From contig NC_013080.1 of assembly GCF_000142805.1 (NCBI RefSeq), positions 62,001 through 126,000 of the forward strand: a DNA stretch of 64,000 nt, read 5' to 3'. Below the pieces are notes generated by a model, which was given only the letters and a program-made list of their open reading frames with translations, did not search any database and was not told where the DNA came from. This DNA comes from Lachancea thermotolerans CBS 6340 (lineage: Eukaryota > Ascomycota > Saccharomycetes > Saccharomycetales > Saccharomycetaceae). Below, one piece after another: positions 56,649 through 64,000 of this stretch (position 1 is its first letter; each line of letters begins with the position of its first letter). The position numbers and the translations under genes are program-made.

Positions 56649-59186
56649 TCAGTCCACCGTTGGGTTGACGAAGCGCAGTGCCTGGTTGTACAGGCCAAAA
56701 TTCTTGAAGCGGTTTCTCAGCAGCATCACCTTCTGCGTGTTGGCGCGGCCCACGCTCCGCTGGTAAACCTTCAGCGTGTGTTCCGTAACGTAGAAAATGT
56801 TCTCGGTCTCGTTGGAGCTGATCTGTATGTAGTAGAGCGCCATGGCCAGTCTGAAGAGATGCGGGTAGCTGGCGCGGCGGTCGTACCACCATTGGATGAC
56901 CTCGCGACGCGACTTCGTGGAGAGTTTGGCTTCGGCTTTGTACAGGACCCACTCGTCCTGGGCCCGGGGCGTGAGAGGGGGCAGCGTGGGCCTCAAGGTG
57001 TCCTGGTCTGTTTTCTTGCGTTTGATGCCGCCCTGTGTGGCGCCCTGCGACCCCTGGTGGTCGCTGGAGCTGCATCTGGCTAGGTATTCTTGGATTGTGA
57101 CCTCGACCTGACAAATGAGCATATTGAGCTCATCGTCGGACGCCAGGCCGTGGAAGCTTTCGATCTTGCTCGACGGATCTAGCGCCGCAGCCACATAGAA
57201 CAGTGAGTTGTTCCTGACCCCCTCAAAGAAACCGTCAAACATGCTGCGGCTCGTCAACACGGCCTTCAGTATCCTCTGCTTGTGTTCCGGCAGCAAGTTC
57301 TCGGCCCCGTTCAAGTACGAGAACTCTTCGTCATGGATAGTTTTACCCCGGTACGCCTCCTCGCAGAAGAAGAAAAAGCGGTTCAGTTTATAATAGATAA
57401 ATATTCCCTCTGTCAAAAAGCATATTCCATCGGATAACATGGACCCCCGTAATTTGTCGAATACCGAGCAGCAGTTGACAAAATACCTAAACATCTCCAG
57501 CGCCCGCGAGGTGTGTGAGATATTTTCGCCTACCGCGTTGACCGTTGATGCCTCCAGTTCATTTTCCGGGGTGTTGGTCCAGTCCTTCAGTCGTTGGTGA
57601 ACCCGCAAGAATCTTGTTACCCGCCGCCATACTCCCCTCGTCTTGTTGTGTTGGCTCGACAAGTACGGTGGCCGGCCCAGCTCATCGGCGAAATTCTTCA
57701 GGAAGGGGATGTTTTCCCATGACTGCGCCAGCTTTTCGATCTTCTGGAACTCGTACTGGAAGTCGCCGTCTTTGATTAGATCGTTGCCGATGCAATCGAA
57801 CTGTAGCTCAAGTCCTGAGTTGATGCACCTGCTCAAGCGCACATTACCAAGATAGCGCATTACCTCAGAGCTCGTGTCACTCAGGAGCTCACTCATCAGA
57901 GCGTCGTGTAAGCCCAGAGCGTGGCTAAATTGATCGATGGTCACCATTGCCACCTTATGCCGTATATTGTAGTCGTCCAGGATTTTGAGCACACCTTTGT
58001 ATAGCGCCGAGTGTTCTGGTGATTGGTCGTTGAACTCCACCACGTCCAGTAGATGGCCGTTCACAGGATCCCCCGTATTGTTCAACAATAGTTCAGGACT
58101 GTGTATGTTGGCCAGCCTCTCTTCATCCAAAATGTTGGGAGCAAACGAGACCGAGACCGCCAGGTATCTAAGCCCGTTCTCGCGCGAGCATACGTTAAGC
58201 TGCACGCTCAGAAACGTCGAGGCCTCAAGGCTATTGTACAGGGAGTGGTTGAGTGATTTGCTATAGTGGTCCAGCTTCTCCACCACGGCCTTGCGGGTCT
58301 CGATGAGTGGTACGTCCGGTACCAGCCCGTTTATGATTTTCCAGCCCATGGACTCCACCACGTAGAAAGGTACCAGCGTCTCCGTAATGAGAACCACAGA
58401 GGCAAAGGTGCCGCTGTCGCGGTTGAGCTCTGCCACGAAGCGCGAGGAAAGCCGCAGCGACCGCTCTTTGCTGGTCAGCGAGGTGAGCGTGCTCTCCTTC
58501 GACGCGGCACGCTCCCGCGACTTGTACTCCACTGCGTGATTGTTGGTGATATGCTTGGAAAGGTTTCCTGTGGACTCGCCCTCCTTGTACTCCTTGCCGC
58601 AGTACACGCACGAGGCCACCTTGGAGTCACCTACCAGCGAGATGTTAAAGTAAGGTCTGAAACGCGATCGGTTCATCCAGCCGTTGGGCTGCGGCCCGCG
58701 CGTGAACTCGGGCGCTGACCGCACGTGCGCCTGCGAGTGGTCGAGCAGACTGCGGCGCTGCTCGGATTCGTGGGACTCGCCGGTCCCACTGGTCGATCTC
58801 GAGTTCGACGACGGCGTCACAGGGGTGATCGAGAGGCCCGGCCCGCTTTGAAACGTGGGCTGCGGGCCTGCGAGCTGCGAGCCCACCATGGTGCCCGCAA
58901 AAGTGGACGAGGGCAAAACGCCGCGGGGCGGTTCGAAGCGGCCCGACGACTCGCGGGACGAGTCGCGCAGGTCATCGTGCGCGACGCCAGAGTCGCCCAG
59001 CACGCCCATCGCGTGACCGGGATCGACCACGCGCATCGCGCCGGCCAGGTCGCCCGCGGTGCGATCCGCACCGCGATCCGCACCGCTGCCGTCGCCACCG
59101 CCGTCCGCTGTGTGTATGCTGTCCTGGAGCAGAGCACTCATCTGCCATTTTCCGGTAGGCTGCTTGTCTTTGTTGGTAGAAACCAT
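56649..59186 (-). CDS. BED-finger hAT-transposase-like protein, candidate domesticated
   Basis: An uninterrupted 845-residue frame. The N-terminal ~165 residues are Gly/Ser-rich and disordered. A BED-type zinc finger follows, with C193, C196, H212 and H217 (C-x2-C-x15-H-x4-H). The hAT transposase core is shown by the VAAALDPSSKIESF block (665-678), matching the family's LDPRYK-type motif, the IQWWYDRRASYPHLFRLA segment (764-781), and the C-terminal dimerisation block with ISSNETENIF (789-798). By eye, the catalytic triad maps to positions 331, 418 and 795; D418 and E795 are present, but the first Asp is replaced by Asn (N331), and the C-x2-H motif reads C454-x2-S457. No terminal inverted repeats or target duplications were found. 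Relatives include the yeast Rover/Roamer elements and K. lactis Kat1. High GC content sets it apart from most of the window. Confidence 0.85.
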   Translation of the reverse strand: MVSTNKDKQPTGKWQMSALLQDSIHTADGGGDGSGADRGADRTAGDLAGAMRVVDPGHAMGVLGDSGVAHDDLRDSSRESSGRFEPPRGVLPSSTFAGTMVGSQLAGPQPTFQSGPGLSITPVTPSSNSRSTSGTGESHESEQRRSLLDHSQAHVRSAPEFTRGPQPNGWMNRSRFRPYFNISLVGDSKVASCVYCGKEYKEGESTGNLSKHITNNHAVEYKSRERAASKESTLTSLTSKERSLRLSSRFVAELNRDSGTFASVVLITETLVPFYVVESMGWKIINGLVPDVPLIETRKAVVEKLDHYSKSLNHSLYNSLEASTFLSVQLNVCSRENGLRYLAVSVSFAPNILDEERLANIHSPELLLNNTGDPVNGHLLDVVEFNDQSPEHSALYKGVLKILDDYNIRHKVAMVTIDQFSHALGLHDALMSELLSDTSSEVMRYLGNVRLSRCINSGLELQFDCIGNDLIKDGDFQYEFQKIEKLAQSWENIPFLKNFADELGRPPYLSSQHNKTRGVWRRVTRFLRVHQRLKDWTNTPENELEASTVNAVGENISHTSRALEMFRYFVNCCSVFDKLRGSMLSDGICFLTEGIFIYYKLNRFFFFCEEAYRGKTIHDEEFSYLNGAENLLPEHKQRILKAVLTSRSMFDGFFEGVRNNSLFYVAAALDPSSKIESFHGLASDDELNMLICQVEVTIQEYLARCSSSDHQGSQGATQGGIKRKKTDQDTLRPTLPPLTPRAQDEWVLYKAEAKLSTKSRREVIQWWYDRRASYPHLFRLAMALYYIQISSNETENIFYVTEHTLKVYQRSVGRANTQKVMLLRNRFKNFGLYNQALRFVNPTVD

Positions 59187-60363
59187 CGCCGCGCGTAGCT
59201 ATAAAGCCGCTTTTTCGCCGAATGCACGCGTTGGACGCAACTCTAGTTGAAGAGACTTCAAAGGAGAACTCGAAGGTAAAACTGCGCAGCACAGAGCCCA
59301 CTTACCACCTGCAAGAGTCTGAAATTTCTTCGCTCCTAGCTGCGAGAAAATTGTTTGTGTAAATGAGTATAGTTTGAGTACAACCCGCTGCACCAAAAGG
59401 GCAAAGCGGGTAACTGCCGCCGCAATCCGCGGAGCGCCTGCGGCCATTTGCCACCGAGTCCAGCATCGTTTGCCTTCTTTCTCTCGTTGCGCCACCGGCC
59501 CGCCACCGCTTCGCCCACTCCCCCGTGCGCATAGCCGCGCGCAGGTCTCGCGCTCGTCGCTACGTCGAAAGCACTAGAATGTACCAGACCTATATACTGA
59601 ACAGATCTTCGGCCACATCATTTCTGAGAGCCAAAAGCACTATAAGTGGTGTAGTCGACACGCGCTACCTTGATGCCGCTCTTTATATACCTTGCACTCG
59701 ATTTTATGTGTCACTACAAACCCGAGTTTGATCTCCGCGCTCAATGCGCGCGTTGCGTTTGGCTATATGCGTCCTATGATGTCTTCGCGCAGATTTTGTC
59801 GTGTGAGGGAACCTAAGCAAGCCTGAGTTCCCAACGTCATAGACAGAAAATAGAAGAGCTTTGTAGAAACGGTTTGGTCAGCGCCAGAAGCGCCAGCACC
59901 GCTCGCCATAAGGGAAGCAACAGGAGAATGGTCTTCGTCACAGCATGCAGCGAATCGGGCGCGGCTGACGGCGCTGCAGTTGTAGCACAGGGACGCGGGG
60001 CCTACGAGACCAGGCGTAGGAACCGAGGAGGATGAAGCCGCCGAGATCACTGGCCTTGGGCGCTGGCTTCGGGCGCAATTGGCCGGGAGCACGCGCGGAA
60101 ACGCGCTTCTGCGTGGACGGCAACTATCGCTGCGGAGCGCCCATGTGGCGCGCGTGGAGCTTTAAGATTGCTCATAAAGCCGGGTGGCAGAGTCGGTGTT
60201 GCCCGGATGCGAGATTGTCACGTGCATCTCTCTCTTCTGTCACGTGATCCGTCAATGGCGAGCTCTGCTTCCCCGGCCTGCAAATTTTCTGTGCTGGGAC
60301 CGCGTTAGGCCAGAAGTTCCAGGGATCTGCTCATTACCGGCGCTGCTCTCAATCCGTCAAGCC
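59187..60363. other. Divergent promoter region hAT-like gene / MSC6
   Basis: 1.18 kb between two start codons. A minus-strand TATATAAA (59682-59689) could serve the hAT-like gene, about 500 bp upstream. Two CACGTG boxes lie 118-145 bp upstream of MSC6. No convincing gene inside. Confidence 0.5.
60219..60246. promoter_or_regulatory. Paired CACGTG (Cbf1-type) boxes upstream of MSC6
   Basis: CACGTG at 60219-60224 and at 60241-60246, both preceded by T, 22 bp apart from start to start (about two helical turns). They match the TCACGTG core bound by Cbf1 and related bHLH factors; binding is inference. Confidence 0.5.
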
Positions 60364-62418
60364 ATGATCCCACGGTCCATCAAGTCCAACAGTGCGCTGA
60401 GCATCCGTGCGCGTCTGCGTGCGCGGTGGAATTCGTCCGCCGCTGCGCCGGCGCCCGCTGTGCACCCCGTCTCGCAACTGAGTCGCGAGGTCAGCAAAGA
60501 GCTCACCGACCGCCGCAGCTCGCTCGCCGCGTTCGACCTGTTCAAAACCAAGGTCAACGACCTGTCCCAGACGCTCTCGAATTCGCAGTACACGCTGCAG
60601 CGCTCATTCGGCCTCAATTCCGCGCTGACGCAACTGCTGCAGGCCTCCAAGGCCGAGCTGGCAGGGCGCGCGGGTTCCGGCGGCCCCGCCGCCGACTCGG
60701 GCCGCCAGCTGCCCCCCGACCCCTTTGAGATCCTCACAGTCATGTGCGAGTACGGGCTGGCGCGCGACGCGCACTTTCAGGTTGTCTTGGAACACCTGGT
60801 CGCCGCTAATCGCCCTCAAGAGGTGCTGGGTCTTTGGGTGAAGTACCTGGAGACCCTCGCGGAGAACCCCAAGGCGGTCACCTACGGGTCGCACCACGCC
60901 AACAACGTGGCGCTCGCGTCTGTGGGCTACCTTCAGTTGCCTGGGAACTCCCCCAAGCTTGCGGAGCTCGCGCAGATCTTGAATCTTGCCGAAAAGGAGG
61001 ACCAAATTCCAATTCTCAGGATCAGATATCTTGTGGACACCCTGAAGCTCGGCAGCGCTGTGCGCTCGTCTGTAATTGAGAACTTTGGCGCTCTCCTGCT
61101 CGAGTTCTCCCACGCCTGCCAGGCCGAGTTCCGGAGACAGCTTCTCTCGATGGAGCAAGTCGCGGACCTGCAAAAGTTGTTTACGGCGCTCACTTCAGCC
61201 GCTGAGAAATCCAGCCAAGGCTTGGACGCCAGTAATGTTGCTCTTTTTATGGACGCATTCATCGGCTGCAAAAAACCTCAGCAGGCCATCAAGTGTTTCA
61301 ACGTGGCCAAGGAAAAGAATTGTGTGGGTGAGCCAGTCAAAAATTCACTACTTATAGCGGTTGCTAACCTTCCGGTCTACGGCAAAGACATGAGAGACCA
61401 GAAGGCCAAACGTATTGAGGCTGTATGGAACTCCTATATTTCTGAGGCCCCCGAAAAGATCAGTGTGAGCTCCTATACTGCTCTTTTGGCAGCCTTGGGC
61501 GAAAGCAGAAACTTCAACAAGCTGCAGCAATTGTGGAGCAGCGAGATTCCCAAGGAACTGAAATCTGATCAGGACCTCTTGGAAACCCACCTCCTCTTTC
61601 AATGCTACAAAAGGGATTTTAGCTTTGAAAAAATGCGCGACCAGATTCCAGAGAAACTAAGATCGATAAAGCTTGCCAACGAAATTCTGTTCAAAATGGC
61701 TCAAGAGAAGGTGCCTGAAAACGTCATCACAGAGTTTTATCGCCAGCAGTTCGTCGACGCATCAGCTCCCTTAAAACCTGATAGCAAGAGTTTGGCGCTT
61801 AAGATGTACATCAACTTTTTGTACACGAAAGATCCAGAATTTCAGTTCATGAAGAGTATCTCGAAAAGTAAAAATGATGTGAACACTACTAATTTAATCT
61901 TTAAACGGTTCGTGGAGTTCTGTCCAGATATAGAAATCACCAAAAAGCTATTTGACGAAATCAAGTATCCTTTGGACTCCAGAAAGTATGGTTATATGAT
62001 AACCGCCGAATCTAGAGCCGGAGATATTACAGCTTGCGAAGAAATCTTCAAGAAATTTGTGCAAGAGACTAAAAATCCTAGCACTATAACAAGAGCCATT
62101 CTGGACCCAATAGTCGATGCCGCTTGCGAGCAGTGTGTTGCCGAGAAATCTGCAGCTTCTCTAGAGAAAGCCCATATCTATGCCACATTCGCCAAAAAGG
62201 CACAGAAAATGCTTTCTTTCCAATCCGCGTCCAAGATTATCCATACCTTGGCTTTGCTTGTGAGAAGTCTAGACGGGAAACTCTCCCCACAGCAAGACGA
62301 GGCCGTCAAGAAACTTCTCGAGGACGTGCATAGCGTGAAGAACTTTTCGCCTTCTACGCGAGACCTCGAGACTTTGACCCGGCATAAAGTGTCGCTTCCT
62401 GATGGCATGCAGCAGTAG
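60364..62418 (+). CDS. MSC6: Mitochondrial protein Msc6 (PPR-like)
   Basis: The 684-residue protein begins with an Arg/Ser/Ala-rich, acid-free stretch (about 1-35) typical of a mitochondrial signal. The rest is predicted alpha-helical, with repeated pairs of helices, consistent with a PPR-like protein. S. cerevisiae Msc6 (YOR354C, 692 residues), found in mitochondria and named for a meiotic sister-chromatid recombination phenotype, has the same length and place next to GDS1 and CLN3/CYC3. The assignment rests on position, length and type rather than on a motif. The start is the ATG at 60364; the open frame upstream (to 60184) would bury the targeting signal. The first ~700 bp are GC-rich, the rest not. 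Confidence 0.8.
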   Translation: MIPRSIKSNSALSIRARLRARWNSSAAAPAPAVHPVSQLSREVSKELTDRRSSLAAFDLFKTKVNDLSQTLSNSQYTLQRSFGLNSALTQLLQASKAELAGRAGSGGPAADSGRQLPPDPFEILTVMCEYGLARDAHFQVVLEHLVAANRPQEVLGLWVKYLETLAENPKAVTYGSHHANNVALASVGYLQLPGNSPKLAELAQILNLAEKEDQIPILRIRYLVDTLKLGSAVRSSVIENFGALLLEFSHACQAEFRRQLLSMEQVADLQKLFTALTSAAEKSSQGLDASNVALFMDAFIGCKKPQQAIKCFNVAKEKNCVGEPVKNSLLIAVANLPVYGKDMRDQKAKRIEAVWNSYISEAPEKISVSSYTALLAALGESRNFNKLQQLWSSEIPKELKSDQDLLETHLLFQCYKRDFSFEKMRDQIPEKLRSIKLANEILFKMAQEKVPENVITEFYRQQFVDASAPLKPDSKSLALKMYINFLYTKDPEFQFMKSISKSKNDVNTTNLIFKRFVEFCPDIEITKKLFDEIKYPLDSRKYGYMITAESRAGDITACEEIFKKFVQETKNPSTITRAILDPIVDAACEQCVAEKSAASLEKAHIYATFAKKAQKMLSFQSASKIIHTLALLVRSLDGKLSPQQDEAVKKLLEDVHSVKNFSPSTRDLETLTRHKVSLPDGMQQ

Positions 62419-62573
62419 TGGATGATCTCTGCTTGTAATTAAAATAGAAACAACTTCATCGTGTATATATTAAAATATCAAATTCCAAGTTATTTATGCG
62501 CAGTAGACCATACCGCGAAGCTACATACAGGGACCGGTTTTTAAGAAAAGGCAACTAAAATACTCGCTGGCTT

Positions 62574-63463
62574 TCACTTCTTGTCACTACCAAAATACTC
62601 TTGGATGATGGGCTCCGTCCAACGAGTGAACCTGTCCTTAGCATTGGTAAAGTTGTCCAACGCCGGACGAACGTCGAGGTTGAAGGTTGGGAGACCGTCT
62701 TCGTCATCTGGACCGCCGTAAAAGTCAATAACGTAGCGAACTTGTCTAAATCCAGGATTCTTTGTGTCTGAGGAGGTGGGATCGGGCCTTAAAACCACCC
62801 AGTCGTGCCTGTCAAAGGGAAGCTCCGCTGAGAACTTCGATGGGAAGAGCGTACCCAGAATGCTGAAACAGCGTGCACGCGGAGAAAGCTGTGACGGTTT
62901 TCCCATAAACTGTAGTAGCTTTGGCTCCATCTCAGTCTGCTCTGAGTACTTTTTCTCCCAGTCCAAAATCTCCTGCCAGCAACCCTCGTTCAGAAAGTTG
63001 TGTACGAATACCATCGACTCAACGGCATCTTCCGGTATCTCCTCGCCCGTGTTAGGGTCGATCTTTCCCTTCCGGATCATAGCGTTATACATCTGCTGAG
63101 GAGACGGATATTCCCAGAACTCTTCTTCGCCGGGGTTTCCCTTTGGTATGGAGCTCGTTGTGCGATCTTTGGGCAGCTCTAACTTTTGCCCGATATGTTT
63201 CTCATGCGACAAGTTCTTGGGCATGTTGTTGAAGGGGTTTATTTCGTTCTGTGCATTTGAACCATGTAGTACAGGACAGCCATCCGCACCGGAGGTTACC
63301 TTTGACGTAGAATGGCCTAACGGACACTCCGAGGGTTTATCGGTGATCTTGTTTCCGCTTGTCTACATAGAAAACGTTAGTGGCCACAATAAGGTCCATT
63401 TCAAATATTAAAAGACCGTGTACATACCGAATTTTTACCTGAGTCAGCCCAAAACCAGCCCAT
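62574..63463 (-). CDS. CYC3: Cytochrome c heme lyase (holocytochrome c synthase), one intron
   Basis: Coding exons on the minus strand are 63463-63428 and 63362-62574, giving 274 residues (269 in S. cerevisiae). Exon 1 encodes MGWFWADSGKNS, matching the yeast start MGWFWADQK. Exon 2 begins with two Cys-Pro heme regulatory motifs (C25-P26 and C41-P42), then NPFNNMPKNLS, FWEYPSPQQMYNAM, VHNFLNEGCWQEIL, the heme-binding-His region LPFDRHDWVVLR and DFYGGPDDEDG. The enzyme attaches heme to the CXXCH motif of apocytochrome c in the mitochondrial intermembrane space. Starting at the internal Met (63224) would drop the conserved N-terminus. Position by CLN3 matches YAL039C. Confidence 0.95.
63363..63427 (-). 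other. Spliceosomal intron of CYC3
   Basis: A 65-nt intron after codon 12. On the minus strand the donor is GTATGT, a branch-like CACTAAC lies about 15 nt before the acceptor, and the intron ends in TATGTAG. Splicing joins the conserved MGWFWAD start in frame to the Cys-Pro motif region. Confidence 0.9.
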
Positions 63464-64000
63464 TTTAATTAGATAGTTGCTCAATGACGACCTCTTTCGA
63501 TCCGATGTCGCAAAATGATAGTCTTCGCTAAATCAATAAACTTTTCTCTTTCGATCCCCCTCTAGATCATGTGACACTACAACTTCATCTTGAGCGGATA
63601 CCAAGAAGATTGAGTTTTTCAAATATTGTGGAGAACAAAGGCAACGAACTTCAGACTGTTGACCAGATTCGGCAGTCACTGAGATTCCCGATCGACTTGC
63701 GGCGCTTGTCAAGCATAAGCAAGCGTAAGTTCTAGTGGCAAAAGATTTCATCGACAGAGGATTGATGTATGGAAAGCACGCGTGTGGCATTTGCGGGCTT
63801 GATCCTAACGCGTGCTACGAACAAGCCAAGTCTTCATTATAACACGAGCTTTTATGGATCAAATTCTAATACCGCATTAGTCTCTCATTGTAAAAGAAGT
63901 CTCTTTGTAGTTCCTTTTTCGACGGTTTCGGTACAATTGGGTGTCCAAGTACCTTGGCTCAATAGCTGACAATTTGCCTTGTTTCAACTGCGATCAACAT
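63464..64000. other. CYC3 upstream region
   Basis: 537 bp upstream of CYC3 to the end of the window. Nothing coding or RNA-like was recognised. Confidence 0.5.

Noticed and set aside
56431-57114. Open frame of 227 codons on the minus strand overlapping the end of the hAT-like gene
   Set aside because: It is a shadow frame of GC-rich coding sequence; composition is Arg/Pro/His/Gln-rich without domain features, while the hAT frame shows clear family motifs.

Overview
The window is nuclear DNA from a budding yeast of the family Saccharomycetaceae that did not undergo the whole-genome duplication. The gene order shows this: genes lying on Saccharomyces cerevisiae chromosome XV right arm (ALD4, NUD1, NDD1, MRS6, RPS12, RAD17, SCP1, PRE10, PRT1, PDE2, VTS1, HAP5, SNX3, CIR2, GDS1, MSC6) are interleaved, in register, with genes lying on chromosome I left arm (PEX22, GEM1, SPC72, BOL3, BOL1, GCV3, PTA1, ERV46, CDC24, CLN3, CYC3). 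The GPB and FLC genes each correspond to an S. cerevisiae duplicate pair with one member on each chromosome. The compact genes, rare short introns with GTATGT donors, moderate GC content and a hAT-transposase-like gene fit a genus such as Lachancea, but the species cannot be fixed from sequence alone.

Layout: 0-18 kb holds a small membrane protein of unknown function, mitochondrial aldehyde dehydrogenase, the spindle-pole scaffold Nud1 divergent from the cell-cycle coactivator Ndd1, the kelch protein Gpb, Rab escort protein Mrs6, ribosomal protein S12, checkpoint clamp subunit Rad17 divergent from peroxin Pex22, and calponin Scp1. 18-34 kb holds the Flc/TRP-like membrane protein, Gem1/Miro divergent from proteasome alpha subunit Pre10 (with an intron straight after its ATG and an Rpn4 box upstream), Spc72 divergent from eIF3b, a divergent pair of BolA genes, glycine cleavage H protein and cAMP phosphodiesterase. 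35-50 kb holds Vts1, Pta1, Hap5, Snx3, Erv46, Cdc24, the ETF dehydrogenase Cir2 and Gds1.

50-64 kb is the least ordinary part. It contains a JmjC/cupin protein for which I know no S. cerevisiae counterpart, the G1 cyclin CLN3 with a long upstream region free of ATG on the sense strand, a cluster of inverted and tandem repeats, and an intact 845-codon BED-finger/hAT-transposase-like gene in which key catalytic-motif residues appear to be changed (candidate domesticated transposase). It ends with the mitochondrial protein Msc6 and the intron-containing cytochrome c heme lyase CYC3. A GC-rich island spans the CLN3 5' part, the hAT gene and the MSC6 5' part.

The genes are mostly unlinked housekeeping genes, but several functional themes recur: spindle pole body and cell-cycle control (NUD1, NDD1, SPC72, CDC24, CLN3, RAD17), cAMP/PKA signalling (GPB, PDE2), and mitochondrial metabolism and Fe-S/heme maturation (ALD4, GEM1, BOL1, BOL3, GCV3, CIR2, MSC6, CYC3, HAP5). 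No tRNA, rRNA, CRISPR, centromere or complete transposon was recognised.
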